Shown piece by piece: positions 40,851 to 52,313 of a stretch of 53,537 nt of DNA (the stretch's first letter is position 1; each line of letters opens with the position of its first letter). The DNA is from Candidatus Caldilinea saccharophila. Lineage in GTDB: Bacteria > Chloroflexota > Anaerolineae > Caldilineales > Caldilineaceae. The stretch is taken from assembly GCA_016710365.1 (NCBI GenBank), contig JADJVW010000068.1:1-53537 (forward strand), in the 5' to 3' direction. The notes beneath the pieces are model-generated. The model was not told the DNA's origin. It saw nothing but the letters and a program-made list of their open reading frames with translations, and ran no database searches. The position numbers and the translations under genes are program-made.

Positions 40851-41156
40851 TTACCCGACCTCCGTCCACTCGCACCACACGACACAGCCGTCCGGCGTGC
40901 GCTGCCAGTCGACAGATGGTGCGCTGACGGCCGTCGCCCACTGGTCGCGGGTCGTGTGCGGGACGGGGGTCATGTCGGACAGGTACAGCCCCCACGCCGT
41001 ACCGTTGCGTACCAGTTCGATGTACATATCCCCGACGCGGCGCACTGCCCTGGCAAACTGCGCGGGGGTTTCGGTGACGGTACGCCGCAGCTCCGCGCCG
41101 GTTTCGGTGCGCGCCGCGGGGGTGTCGATGTCGGTTCCGGATAGCACTTCGAGCAT
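40851..41156 (-). CDS. Hypothetical protein
   Basis: 101 residues, alpha/beta mix (RRVGDMYIELVRNGTAWGLY, QRTPDGCVVWCEWTEV). It starts with an ATG preceded by a purine-rich stretch and ends at the next gene's start. No family is recognised. Confidence 0.55.
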   Translation of the reverse strand: MLEVLSGTDIDTPAARTETGAELRRTVTETPAQFARAVRRVGDMYIELVRNGTAWGLYLSDMTPVPHTTRDQWATAVSAPSVDWQRTPDGCVVWCEWTEVG

Positions 41157-41180
41157 GATTCGGGTTCCTTTCCTTGATGA

Positions 41181-41312
41181 TTAAAACAGGCACATAGGCC
41201 GCGCCCGCGGATACACCGGTGCGTGCAGGTAGTGCGCAGCGGTGACGGTGTGCTGCGCCCAGCGCAGGTCTGCGGCGTCGCCCAGGGTGATGGTGAGGGT
41301 GTGCATGGTCAT
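41181..41312 (-). CDS. 43-residue hypothetical protein
   Basis: ATG at 41312: MTMHTLTITLGDAADLRWAQ and a basic hydrophobic end. The pattern (short beta strand, then amphipathic helix) resembles small early proteins common in phages. Confidence 0.45.
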   Translation of the reverse strand: MTMHTLTITLGDAADLRWAQHTVTAAHYLHAPVYPRARPMCLF

Positions 41313-41346
41313 ATCTCTAGTGACAATGCCGTTTACGCGCGGAAAT

Positions 41347-41538
41347 CTACCAAAGCGGCACGCGCTGCCGTCGCGTATCCTGTCCCGCAGGACCGAAAAA
41401 AATTCTGTCCATCCATTCGTCGTCTGTTTCGTCCCGCGTCGGGTGGGACAAAAAACATAGTACTAGTGTGGGCACTGCGCACCCCAAAGCCATTGCCAAC
41501 ATACCAAGAACCATAAATCCCCCGTAGATAACTGTCAT
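41347..41538 (-). CDS. Small membrane protein
   Basis: 63 residues starting after GAAGG. One long hydrophobic helix (GGFMVLGMLAMALGCAVPTL, then VLCFLSH) and a charged cytoplasmic tail (PTRDETDDEWMDRIFFG). Unknown function, similar in type to the other microproteins here. Confidence 0.5.
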   Translation of the reverse strand: MTVIYGGFMVLGMLAMALGCAVPTLVLCFLSHPTRDETDDEWMDRIFFGPAGQDTRRQRVPLW

Positions 41539-41568
41539 ACACCTTCGAACTATTTCGCCCGGCCGGCG

Positions 41569-42718
41569 TCATTGCACCAGCAGCGGTTGGCTGATAATCT
41601 CGCCGAACGCGTCGACGGTGTAGGCATCCAACGCCACGTCCCCGTTGACCTCTTCGCCCGTCCATTTGTTGGGCCATGTGTTCAGTGCCCAAAGCTCACG
41701 GATCCGGGCTTCCTCTTCGGCGTCAACCAAGTCAACCCCTGCCCGGCTCTGGATGTCCTTAATGCGCTCCAGGCCGTACGCCCTCGCCTCCATGGTGAGC
41801 GGCCCGAGGCGCTGCACGTTCTGCGCCCACTGCCCGTCCTGCCGCAGTTCCGGCTCTGATTTGCGTTTGCGGTGCTTTGCCATTTTCAACTCGGCAAACA
41901 GCGGCTTGATTTCCAGCAGCGGGCGCAAGTGCTCCCACTCCGGCTGGCGAATGAGGCGCTCGAGTGCGTTGTCGCGGCTGGCCAGATTGCAGCCTACGCA
42001 GCCGGTGCGCACGTCGTCCTCGCCGTACACCGCTGCGATGCCGGAGGTATCCAGCCCGTGGCGCTCAGGCTCGAAGTAGAGCCAGTCATACGTGGCACAG
42101 CCGCCAGTGCAGCAGCGGTGCGAGGGTGTCAGCCAGGCTCTCCGGCGTCGCCACCTGGAACCAGCCCTGCCCGCATTCGCCGCTGTCCTTGGAGCACGAC
42201 ATGGCGATGCGTGCGTCTCGCACGGCAGATTCGCCGAGGCGCACGCCGGTGAGCATCAGCAGCTTTTGGCCGGTGGCGTCGCGCAGGTCGCGCAGGGCGG
42301 CGTGCATAGGTTCGATCTTGATTTGCGCCGTGCACCAGCGGAACGTGTTGGATGGCGCCGGGACCCCTCGCCCCAACATGTAGACGTAGAACCTGTCATC
42401 CAGTGCCGGCAACACGACCTGCGCGTCGTGCCCCTGCTGGCGCACGGTGTCGAGGATGCGCATCGCCGCCTGTTGCAGCGGCGGCAGCTCTTGCCGGGTG
42501 TCAGCGTACATGACGTGCAGCGACTGCGGCGCCTTGACTTTGCCGGCCGCCAGTGCCCACAGCACGAAGGCGACGGTCGCCGTCGAATCCTTGCCGCCGC
42601 TGTAGCCGATGGCCCAGTGGGGATAGCGTTCGCCGTAGGCGTTGAGACTGGCGACGCTCAGGTCGATGGCATCATCCAGGGTGAGCCGGTCTGCTTCGAA
42701 GAGGGATAGGTTTCTCAT
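41569..42718 (-). CDS. PAPS-reductase/DndC-family protein (frameshift near 42090)
   Basis: ATG at 42718: MRNLSLFEADRLTLDD, then HWAIGYSGGKDSTATVAF (PP-loop SGGKDS), VMYADTRQELP, NTFRWCTAQIKIEP and LTGVRLGESAVRDARIAMSC. After one shift it continues YGEDDVRTGCVGCNLASRDN and MAKHRKRKSEPELRQDG, ending at 41569; about 382 residues. The PP-loop plus the RWCT and CVGC cysteines match the PAPS-reductase superfamily branch that includes DndC, the sulfur-transfer enzyme of DNA phosphorothioation. In phages such proteins are widespread with unknown role. It is next to a methyltransferase and a DUF5131 gene, which suggests nucleic-acid modification. Confidence 0.8.
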
Positions 42719-42999
42719 GCCAGCGCTTCCCCTTCTACCACTTCCCGCGCGAACTGCGTTGCAAGCCGTGCCGCATAGCGCGGTCCGTAGTAGGCGCAAA
42801 TGGTGCGGCGGTACAGCCGCCCGTTCCATATGAATTCCAGCCAGGTGTAGGCGCCGTGTGCGTACTGCTCGGCCTGCATATCGACATAGCCATACTCGGT
42901 GGCGTGTACCGCCCGCCAACTGCTTGGGCCAAATTCATGCACAGGCCCCAACGATGGTCGCGTTTTCCAAGATCCGTCCCAGTATTCAGGCTTGCTCAT
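42715..42999 (-). CDS. Hypothetical aromatic-rich protein
   Basis: 94 residues (PEYWDGSWKTRPSLGPVHEF, YTWLEFIWNGRLYRRTICAY). Its stop overlaps the PAPS-reductase start (4 bp), so the two are co-translated. The function is unknown. Confidence 0.6.
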   Translation of the reverse strand: MSKPEYWDGSWKTRPSLGPVHEFGPSSWRAVHATEYGYVDMQAEQYAHGAYTWLEFIWNGRLYRRTICAYYGPRYAARLATQFAREVVEGEALA

Positions 43000-43277
43000 T
43001 TGCGTACACCCCCGCCCACAACTCCGGCTTCTCCGCCCTTGCCGCCCGCTCCGCTGCGTAAACCTTCGCCGGGTCGCCGCCGCTCATATGGCGCAGCATC
43101 TCGCCATAGCGGGCGGCCTCGCGCGTCGCCCCGAGCTGCTCGGTGAGCGTGACGGCATCCTCCAGGGCGTCGACCGTCTGCGCTGCGCCCTCCAGGGCAC
43201 GCACGCCGGCGAGGCCGGGCCGCTGGGCGTCCGGCGAGCTGGGTGCGCAGGATGGCGAGGAGTTGGGCGGTGGTCAT
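42986..43277 (-). CDS. Hypothetical helical protein (one apparent indel)
   Basis: ATG at 43277 reads MTTAQLLAILRTQLAGRPA; after a shift near 43200 it continues RALEGAAQTVDALEDAVTLT and GEMLRHMSGGDPAKVYAAER to 42986. The repaired length is about 96 residues. It is largely helical; no family is recognised. Confidence 0.5.
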
Positions 43278-43480
43278 GAGCGCGCCTCCGTCATCAGCGC
43301 CAACATCCCCTGCGCCATCTGCAAGTGCTGCGTGGCGATGGCGATATGCCCCCGCAATTCCGGGTCAAGTGCGACGTACAAATCCCCCTGCGCCATGTCG
43401 TCAACCTGCCGCGTCACCCACTCTGCATGACCGATCCATACCGCCAGTTTATCGATTTCGAGCTTCTCTCCTTTGCTCAT
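43274..43480 (-). CDS. Small hypothetical protein
   Basis: 68 residues from the ATG at 43480 (MSKGEKLEIDKLAVWIGHAE). The helix-rich protein contains QVDDMAQGDLYVALDPELRG. Start and stop overlap both neighbours, typical of this compact early region. Confidence 0.55.
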   Translation of the reverse strand: MSKGEKLEIDKLAVWIGHAEWVTRQVDDMAQGDLYVALDPELRGHIAIATQHLQMAQGMLALMTEARS

Positions 43481-43617
43481 TCCGGCTCGCTCCTTTGCTC
43501 GTCGCCGTCGTAGCCCGCCATCGCCATGCACGCCATTGCAGCGACGCCGACGAAGAAGCTCACAAGGCCTGACAGGAACATTGCGAGGAGTATTTGCCAG
43601 ATGGGGACGGTGATCAT
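43477..43617 (-). CDS. 46-residue membrane microprotein
   Basis: ATG at 43617: MITVPIWQILLAMFLSGLVS, FFVGVAAMAC, then a short acidic tail. It overlaps the HNH gene at its start and the next gene at its stop (ATGA), which supports translation. Confidence 0.5.
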   Translation of the reverse strand: MITVPIWQILLAMFLSGLVSFFVGVAAMACMAMAGYDGDEQRSEPE

Positions 43618-44046
43618 CGTGTCGCCTCCTGCGGAAATTCGTTCCATTCACGGCCGTCGAGCTGGCGGCCGGCATCGTGCTGTTCTTCCTGCCTTGGCAG
43701 TAAACAGCCCTTTCGCTTTAGCCAATTGCAGTTCCTGCAAAGTGGCTGAAGTTTAAGCCTCGCCTCGTCTGGATTAGCCACGTAGTATTGCAGCATTGAA
43801 CGTGCGCCTTTGAAGCGCCGCCTATCTTCCGCTCCGTCATCGTGGATATGATCGAACTCCAGGACACGGCTATCGGCATGACCACAACCAACACACTCAG
43901 TGCCGACAATTTCAAACAGCGCCTTGCGTGTCTCGTGATATGTTTCTTTTAGCCAAGCTGATTGCTTGGCTAATCGCTCGGGACTGTGCACCGATAGGCC
44001 TTGTTCCCGCTGCCGCTGTCTCCACCGGCGAACTGCATCGGTTGAC

Positions 44047-44057
<11 letters not shown>
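43614..44057 (-). CDS. HNH endonuclease
   Basis: 147 residues from the ATG at 44057 (MSYKSTDAVRRWRQRQREQG). CVGCGHADSRVLEFDHIHDD and then LKLQPLCRNCNWLKRKG give the two CxxC pairs and the FDH/LQPLCRNCN core of HNH nucleases. Possible homing, packaging or host-DNA cutting role. It overlaps the DUF5131 gene's end. Confidence 0.85.
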
Positions 44058-45008
<951 letters not shown>

Positions 45009-45010
45009 CG

Positions 45011-45256
45011 TCATTGTCCTTTCGTCTGTATCGTCTTTGCCGCCGCCACATGTCCCGCTGCATACTCCACCGCCTCCGCACTGCCGGCCCGGTAGGGGCA
45101 GAACCATGCGTTGTCGTAGTACCGGTCCTCGAAGCCCCTGCGGTAGGCGCCGACGGGGGACGGTGCGAAGGCGCTGGCCGGCGCATCGTCAGGGATGTTG
45201 CGGAGGTGGCTGGCGGTGGTGGTGACATAGTTGGTTTCTCCGCCAATATGTGCCAG
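45011..45256 (-). CDS. Small hypothetical protein between methyltransferase and DUF5131
   Basis: The frame ending at 45011 reads GGETNYVTTTASHLRNIPDD, YRRGFEDRYYDNAWFCPYRA and EAVEYAAGHVAAAKTIQ. Its composition is protein-like (aromatics, Cys, balanced charge), whereas the alternative frame here is a biased Pro/Thr/Arg string, so I prefer this one. A start is unclear: no ATG or GTG in frame; CTG at 45256 is a guess. About 80 residues. Confidence 0.4.
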   Translation of the reverse strand: MAHIGGETNYVTTTASHLRNIPDDAPASAFAPSPVGAYRRGFEDRYYDNAWFCPYRAGSAEAVEYAAGHVAAAKTIQTKGQ

Positions 45257-45261
45257 TAGGG

Positions 45262-47550
45262 TCAGTCCGCCGCCATTGACTCGGATTCCAGCATGTCAAA
45301 TAGTGACGGCATCTTCTTCTCGGCTTCAATTGCCCGCAGGTTACGAATCGCCAGGGAGTAGTAGCTCGGCTTCAGCTCGATACCGATGGCCTTGCGCCCG
45401 AGCTTCAGTGCCGTGTATGCCTCGGAGCCGATGCCCATAAACGGGGTTAGCACTGTTTCGCCGGGGTTGCTGTACAGCTTGATACAGCGTTCGATGGTGC
45501 CAAGTTGCAGCGGGCACAAGTGCAGTTCATCGTTTGGATCGCGGGCTGCCTGATACTGCAGCGTGTCGCTTTCGGAGATGCCTGTCCAAATGCCACCGGC
45601 CCAGTCGATCCACTTCTCGTTATCCATTTCACCATTCTGGACAGGTGTCACCGGCACGGCGTTCGTGCCCGGCTTGACAAAGAACAGCACACGATCCAGA
45701 ATGGCCGGCCGGCTGGCGGTCGAGTCCTTGCGTACCTGCACGAACAGCAGCGCCTTGCTGTGCGTGCGGATCGCCTGCGCCTGGGGATTCTTGGCGACGA
45801 TGGCGTAACCGTGGTAAATCCAACCGTTAGCCTCGTACGCCTTGATGACTTCGCCGGGGAAGTCTTTCATGCCGATGTAGCCATCACGGCTCGCCATCGC
45901 CGGAATGTCGGCAGTGTGGACGCAGGTCAAACGGCCCGGCTTTGTCACCCGCAACAGCTCACGGATGATAAAACCGTAGTGCGTGAAAAACTCCTCATTG
46001 TTCTGGCAGTTGCCAAGATCCAGCTCGGTGGCGCTGTACACGTAGAGCTGTGAAAACGGGGGCGAGTAGACGGACAGGTCAACGCTATCGCTAGGGATCT
46101 CTGCCAACCGCTGCGCAGAGTCGCCAAGCATAGCGGTGTAGTTGTCTCCCCTCACCGTCTTTTCGTTGTACTCAAAAGTGCCGATGTCAATGCCGTCGAT
46201 TTCATCCATCTCATACCTCCTGACGTGCTCGATAAGCTGTTCGCTCATGCTAGATGCAACCTTTTCCTTCATCAGGATCGTGTCGTAAATCTCCCGCTCG
46301 GCTTCAGTCAGCACCACGTAAATGTTGACCTCCTTCGTCTGCCCAAAGCGATAGGAGCGCCGCACCGCCTGATACCATTCCTCCCAGGAGTAGGACAGCC
46401 CAACAAATATCTGGTTGTGGGCATTCTGGAAGTTCATACCGAACCCGGCGATCGATGGCTTGCTGACCAGCACCCGATGCTTGCCGTCCTGGAAAGCCTC
46501 AATTGACGTCGCCTTTTCTTCGGGCGAATCGGAACCAACGACCTCGACCGAATCGGGGATCGATTTGGCCATCAGCGCCGATTCGTCGTTTAGCCCCGTC
46601 CAGACAATCCATTGTTCGTCGGATGCGTTGACGATGGCGGCCGCTGTCTCGCAGCGTAGCTGCAACGTTTCCCGCCGCACCGCACGGGCACCAGACAAGC
46701 CACCCAGTTCGATAAAGACGAGCTGATTGTCAGGAACATAGTCGTAATCAATCCACACCGGATTGACCCGCAGTGGCGGCAAGATAAAGCCATCGTCGCT
46801 ATAGCCTAGGTCGCTAGGCTTGCGGATCGACATGGCCCACGACGCCATCCAGCGGTAGAACGGTTGTTCATCGTGGTGCTTGAGGCGCCACTCTTGCCCG
46901 TTGTCGTTGCCAAGCTTGCGCCGCAATACGACACCGTTGACCTCCGTCACCATCTCTTTGTTGGCGTGCACGAAGAACATGGCGAGCATGTCGGCCATCT
47001 TCGTGATGCCAAGAAATTCAGAGTGATTGCCGATTTCGGTGCGGTCGTTCGGTGCCGGGGTTGCTGTGCAACACAGGCGGTAAGGCGTCTCGGCAAACAT
47101 GTCAATCAGCATTTGTTTGGTCTTGCCGTCGATCGCCTTGAGGATGCTCGATTCATCCAGCACGACGGCGCCAAACTACGCAGCATCGAAGTGCTCGAGC
47201 ATTTCATAGTTCGTAATCCACAGCAGACAATCATTCGTCACCTGCGCCTGACTGCGGGCGTAGCGCAGATCTACGTCAATATCGTTGCTCATGCGCACCG
47301 TCTGGCGGGCGACAGACAGGGGAGCAACAAACAGAGTGCGCTGACCCATCATGCGTGCCCATTCCAGGCTAATGTATGTTTTGCCTAGGCCGGTGTCGGC
47401 AAAGACTGCGCAGCGCCCTTTGCGGCAAGCCCAACGCACAATGTCTTTTTGGTAGTCGAACAGTCTCGGGTGCACGTCAGATTGATCAATGTCAATGCCG
47501 TCGTGTCCGATCACAATGCGCTTAGATTCAATAAATTCTTCGTATGTCAT
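45262..47550 (-). CDS. SF2 helicase fused to DNA methyltransferase, one in-frame amber codon
   Basis: 762 residue positions from the ATG at 47550. The helicase part has Walker A FADTGLGKTY (K57, T58), motif II VVLDESS (D132, E133), LVSKPSIAGFGMNFQ and WYQAVRRSYRFGQT (motif VI). The methyltransferase part has DSVDLSVYSPPF (catalytic motif IV, SPPF type) followed by the SAM-binding FMGIGSEAYTALKLGRKAIG, the beta-class order for N4-cytosine or N6-adenine methylation. A single TAG at 47176-47178 interrupts the frame after LEHFDAA; FGAVVLDESS continues in the same frame, and relatives usually have Gln there, so a C-to-T error or a true nonsense change explains it. Such fusions probably protect phage DNA from restriction. 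Confidence 0.85.
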
Positions 47551-47591
47551 CGCTCTCCCCTTTCATTCCTCAGGAACGGGCGGCGCTGCCC

Positions 47592-47841
47592 TCATTGCTG
47601 CGCCGTGGTTGTTGCCTCTCGTTGCAGCCGACATCCGCCGCCCGCCCGCTCTATGCCAGCGCCGTTGATATCGGCGGTGGTTCGTTGGCCCCCAGCAGCA
47701 CCGGCGCAAACAGCAGCGCCACTCCAGAAGCCCAACACCGTCTGCGTGCAGTACGGGCAGACTTTGCCTGTACTCACGGTGGCAGATGCCGCACTTGCCG
47801 CAGCGACACCCGCTCCGCACGAAGGTGTAACGATGGGTCAC
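47592..47841 (-). CDS. Small zinc-ribbon protein (one apparent indel)
   Basis: GTG at 47841 with an excellent RBS (GGAGGTGAGAAA): MTHRYTFVRSGCRCGKCGIC, then after a shift near 47775 GKVCPYCTQTVLGFWSGAAV. Two CxxC pairs suggest a zinc ribbon. The repaired product has about 82 residues. Its start overlaps the preceding stop. Confidence 0.5.
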
Positions 47842-48621
47842 TTTCTCACCTCCGCCAGCTTGTCCAGGCCGCTCAGCGCCCCAGACAGCCCTTCGTAACG
47901 GCCCTGCCATCCTTCAAGTTGACCAGAGTAGGAAACGTTCGGCGTTGCGCCGCTTCCAGCTTGACAGTGAGGGCGCTGATTTCCTTGGGCGGCAAGGTAC
48001 TGCTCGCGTAATCCGGTCGTTCTCTGCCGATGCCTCCTGCAGGCGGTTGGCGGCGGATCCGCGCCGTTCTTGGCGAAACCTCCAACCGCTCCACCTTCAC
48101 TCGTAGTTCAGCGGCTTCCCGTCGCACCTCGCCAAGGTAGCGCAACGCCCTACCAACGCCACCCTCTACGGCCTCAACGGTCTGCAAGTCATCCGCTAAG
48201 AGCGATGTCGGGAGACTTGACGAGCATGGCGCCGATGTTTTCAAACGAATCGCTCAGGGAGATATTCACCGATGGCGATTGTTGGTGCGTGCGGTCGTCA
48301 GCCAGTCCAGCGCCCGCTTAACCGTCCCGACAACGCCGCCCCATCGGCCACGTCCGGCGGATCGGTGGCACGCCGGCGCTGTCAACCAGCAGCTGCGCAA
48401 TCTGCGCCATGCCTGTCGGCGCCTCTCCCCCCGCTCTGCCACACGGCGACCATCGCCTCGCGGGCAGTTAAAAGCTGATCCCGGCGATCCTCGCCGCCTC
48501 CCAGCGCGCTTCGCCGACCCGGTAGTTGCCGTCCAGCATCGAAGGCGACGCCATCAACCACGTTTGTGTAAGTGTCTGGCTTAACGCGCTCTAGCGCATC
48601 CTTTGCCACCTGTCTCGCCAT
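47838..48621 (-). pseudogene. Coiled-coil early protein, broken by several indels
   Basis: Coherent peptides follow in changing frames: MARQVAKDALERVKPDTYTN and VVDGVAFDAG (48621-48540), RDQLLTAREAMVAVWQSGG (about 48440-48490), PSVNISLSDSFENIGAMLVK (about 48210-48275), EGGVGRALRYLGEVRREAAE, LRVKVERLEVSPRTARI (to about 48060), LPPKEISALTVKLEAAQRRT, and LSGALSGLDKLAEVRK ending at 47838. This suggests one protein of about 255 residues with a central coiled coil and at least four sequence errors. Family not recognised. Confidence 0.4.
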
Positions 48622-48784
48622 CTTCTCGCATGCTCATGATTCCTTGTCCTTTCGTCGTCTCAGATACACCCCGCACCGCTGGCCCGTACTCTCCGCTGTA
48701 ACAGCTCCCCTGCGGCTTGCGGGTGGAAGGCACCTCGCCCCCGGCACGTGGCTGCCGGTTGCGGGCCAGCGGTGCGATAGTGGG

Positions 48785-51231
48785 CTAGAATGGCAGATCC
48801 TCTGCCGTCAACACTGTGTAAGCAGGCATGACCGCGGCCGCCTTCTTTGCCTTGACCGCCGCTTTCTCCTCGCGCACCTCTGCGGGCGGTGCCGTCAGTT
48901 TGGCGGACACCGGCGGCAATGTGCCGTAGAACGCCTGCACCAGTTCGATGCGGCTGCACAGGGCGGCCGGCGGTAAGCTGGGCAGCACCATGTTGCGCCC
49001 GTACTGTGCGCTGCGTACCCGGCTGTCGAGCACTGCCATCACGCCGGTGTCTGACGATGTGCGAATCAAGCGGCCCAGCGCCTGCTTTAGTTCGATGATC
49101 ATGCCTAGCACTCTCAAGGCATTGAACGGGTACATTTCCAGCGTCTTGCCCGCCATGCCCGCCGCTCGCCCCTTGTCGAGCAGGTCGGCCTCCATTGCCT
49201 GCGTCAGCGGCGTGGGCGCCTCGAATGGCATCTTATCGACGACTACCAGGCGCAGCGCCGCACCGTCGATGCTCACGCCCTCGAAGAAGCTCTTGGTCGC
49301 AAAGAGCACGGCATTGCCGTCACTGCGGAAGCGGCGGGCGATTTCGAGCTTCGGCATTTCGCCTTGCACCAGCACGGTCAGGCCGCGGGCGGCAAAGGTG
49401 CGGCCCAGTTCGGCGACCGGCCTGGTTCGAAGGGGTTGTACGACGTGAACAGGAAAGCGCCGCCTCTGCTCCGCCAGCACGAGCTGCCGCATTTCGTCGA
49501 TCGCCCAGGCCAGCCAGCCCGGTGCGTTAGGCGCCGGTGCCGCCGTGCCGCTGGGCAGGTAGGAGCAGCGCATTGGCGGCATAGTCGAATGGGGCGCTGC
49601 CGCATCTGCAACGCATCCGGCAGGCCCCCGTCCTGGCGCATGAAGTGGGCCATGTCAAAGGGGGCGGCGAGGTGGCGGAGCAAAACACCGTTGCCTTGGC
49701 GCTGCAGGTCAACAGCGGCGCTCTGTCCGGTCAGGGCCAGCCGGTCGGACAGGTTGACCGTCTGCATCGCCCATTAGGTCGACGTGATGGATGCAGTCGG
49801 GGCCGTAGGGTGTGCCGTCAAGAATGGCGACCTTCTCTGCGCTCAGGGTGCGATGGCAGCGTTCGCAGCGGGTGTAGTCCGGCTGCTGGGCGACCGGCAC
49901 GGCATTAACGCCGGCGAGCTGGGCAATCCAGTGCGATACGTCGAAGGGCTGGGCCACCAGCTTCGCCGGGTCGCCGTTGCGCCCTTGCTCGATCCAGCGC
50001 ACATAGCCGTCGGGCGTGGGGCCGGCGAGCATCTTCAACTTGTATGCCATGTTGCGGATGCGCTGGGCGCGGCGGGCGAGCTTCTTTTCGTCGGGGTCGC
50101 TAGGCAGTTCATCCTCTGGCCATACGTCGTCGGCGATACCCAGCAGAATGTCGGTTAGGTTTTGTGCGCCGTCGATCGTCTCATCGCGCTGGATCTGCAC
50201 CTGGCTGTCGGTGGTGCGCTGTCTGCCGGCTGATGCTGCGCTCGATGGGTCAGAGCGCATCCATGGCATCGCCGCCGATGGCGTCCATGTCGGCATAGCC
50301 TTCTGCCAGGCCGATGGCCGCTGCACCTGCGACACGGTGAACTCAGCGCCGCGTGCGCCGCGCATGTAGTCGGGCAGCTATGTGGCTCGTCCACGACCAC
50401 GACGTCACACGGCGGGGATGTGCCCCTGGCTATCTGGTCGATGCACAGCAGGGCATGGTTGGTGACCACGACGGCGGCGTTTTGCAGCGCCGCCCGTCTC
50501 CGGTGGTGAGAAGCAGCCGTCATAGAGAGCGGGCGAGTGCTTACCGGTGCATTCGTCGTCTGCCGTCAGCTTGGCGACGTCTTTATAGTTGACAGCAAAG
50601 TCGATTTCTTCGGTGTTGCCGGTGGCGGCGCTGCTGATACCAGTCGAACAGCTCCATCGCCGCTGATGGCCTCGCCACGCTCGCCACCCCAGAAGCGGCA
50701 CTCATAGTTGCCTTTGCCGGCTGACACCGCCACTTTCTTGCCGGGCCAGATGCGCTGCAGGAACGGCAGGTCTTTCTCGACCAGCTGCATCTGCAATGCT
50801 TTATTCGATGTACTGATGATGACTTTCTTATTGAGGGCACGGCACACCTGCGGCGTAGGCCGCGCTCTTTTGCCAGTGCCAGTGCCCGCTTCGACCACAG
50901 CCGGCTCGCGCATCTCGATCGCCCGCTGCCAACCGTGCCATGCAGCTGTGGCCGGCGCACTTCGTGGTTGGGCAACAGCTAGGCAATGTGCGCCTTGCCC
51001 AAAGATGGCGTCGGCTACGGACGGCCAGCGCACGGTCAGCGTGCCGCCGGCGATCGTCTGCGGCGCTTCGCAGCAAGCCGCCTGCTGCCTGCGCGATGGC
51101 GGCCCAGTTGCCCGATTTGCCGTTGATGGTCAAGACAAAGTGGCCATCCTCGGCGGGCGCTGGGGCGCTTGGGGAGTGTCCTGGCAAGCGCTCTGCCAAA
51201 GACCTATCATTAGTGCTCTGAAGTCGTTCAT
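48785..51231 (-). pseudogene. DinG-like helicase, split into five or more frames
   Basis: The intact C-terminal frame (48785-49582) reads NAVLFATKSFFEGVSIDGAA, LRLVVVDKMPFEAPTPLTQA and IIELKQALGRLIRTSSDTGV, motifs IV-VI of the XPD/DinG helicase family. Upstream frames give EMREPAVVEAGTGTGKRARP (Walker A, 50880-50940), VIISTSNKALQMQLVEKDLP, VVVTNHALLCIDQIARG and DVVVVDEPHSC (DEAH-like box), so the order is correct. An unusual insert, RCERCHRTLSAEKVAILDGT and YGPDC, may be a zinc or iron-sulfur site. I place the start at the ATG at 51231. About 810 residues if repaired; likely a 5'-3' helicase for replication or recombination. Confidence 0.75.
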
Positions 51232-51297
51232 AGAAGTTGCCTGAAGGGGGTAGAAGTGAAGGTGGGGCGGCCTAATGCCACCGCCCGCCGCGGCGGA

Positions 51298-52259
51298 CTA
51301 AAGCCCGGTCGCTGCGAGTACGGCGTCCTCGGCGTCCTTCTCGGCGCGCTCCTCGACAGCGGCGGCTTCGCCATTGCCTTCGACGGTGCCCGGCTTGATG
51401 TTCTCCCAGGCGGTGCGCCAGTCGCTGCTCTGGTCGAACAGCGCGTTGACGAAGGCGAGCAGGTCGTTGCCGACGTAGAAGCGCTTGAGGTCGACGTTGG
51501 CGGCCTTGTTCAGGGCAGGCCCAGGGCGACGGGCAATACGACGTTGGTCGTGTTGGGGTGCCTTGCCGACTCTCAAATCGGGATCGCCCTTCTCGTTGCG
51601 GATTGGCGCCGACCGGCAGCCAGAACGCCCGGTAGGCTCCAGCGCTTGCCGGAGGCTTGCCGTTCTTCTTGGCAGCGGCATCGCTGGCGGTGTTAGCCCG
51701 GCGATCACGGTGTTGGCGAAGCGGCTGATGACGCTGTTAGCGTCGCGGTAGCTCTCGGCGAATGCTGCGCCGGCGGCCCGCCGTCGTCAGCACGAAGGGC
51801 CGGCATTCTCCAAGCCCTTGACCAGCACCAGGTAGTGCGTGCGGCTGGACGGCGACTTGCCGCCGTTAGCTACATGGCCTTCTCAAAGCCGGTCAGGGAA
51901 CGTCTGCCGCGCCCGCCGTTGGGGCGATTTTCCCGCGCTTGCGTTCGGCGATGATGCTGACCACGCGGCCTCGCGCTTCCAGTCAGCCCTCCTCCTCCGG
52001 TGCCGTTCTCAAACGTGCGCGAGGTCTTATGGCCCGTACCGCCTCAAAAAGCACGGCGCCGTCTACCTTGTCAGCCTTGATAAAGAAGCGCCGCATGGAA
52101 TCCATGCCGCCAAACTTCTTGGCCTTGGGGTCGGCGTACACCCACTGGATAATGGGTAGCTGGGCCCGCCGCCCTCGACGCTGGCTACTGGTCAATGCTG
52201 TCCACGGCGACCGGGTTGAACTCGTATTCCTGACCGTTGGTATTGGGCTGATCGCTCAT
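51298..52259 (-). pseudogene. Early protein of about 310 residues, broken by many indels
   Basis: The ATG at 52259 (MSDQPNTNGQEYEFNPVAVD, RBS AGGAG) begins a chain of peptides in shifting frames: PIIQWVYADPKAKKFGGMDS, MRRFFIKADKVDGAVLFEAV, RGRVVSIIAERKRGK, SPSSRTHYLVLVKGLENAGP, GAAFAESYRDANSVISRFAN, and the final frame LKRFYVGNDLLAFVNALFDQ, ending EKDAEDAVLAATGL at 51298. It sits between helicase and small early genes, where single-strand-binding or recombination proteins are common, but I see no diagnostic motif. Confidence 0.5.
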
Positions 52260-52313
52260 GGTGTAGCTCCTTTGCCTATACAGGCGGAAAATGGTATTGA
52301 AACTGCGTCTGTA

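Noticed and set aside
45262..47550. Genome-wide amber (TAG) recoding suggested by the in-frame TAG
   Set aside because: Many intact genes terminate at TAG with the next gene starting normally, so a single error or mutation is simpler.
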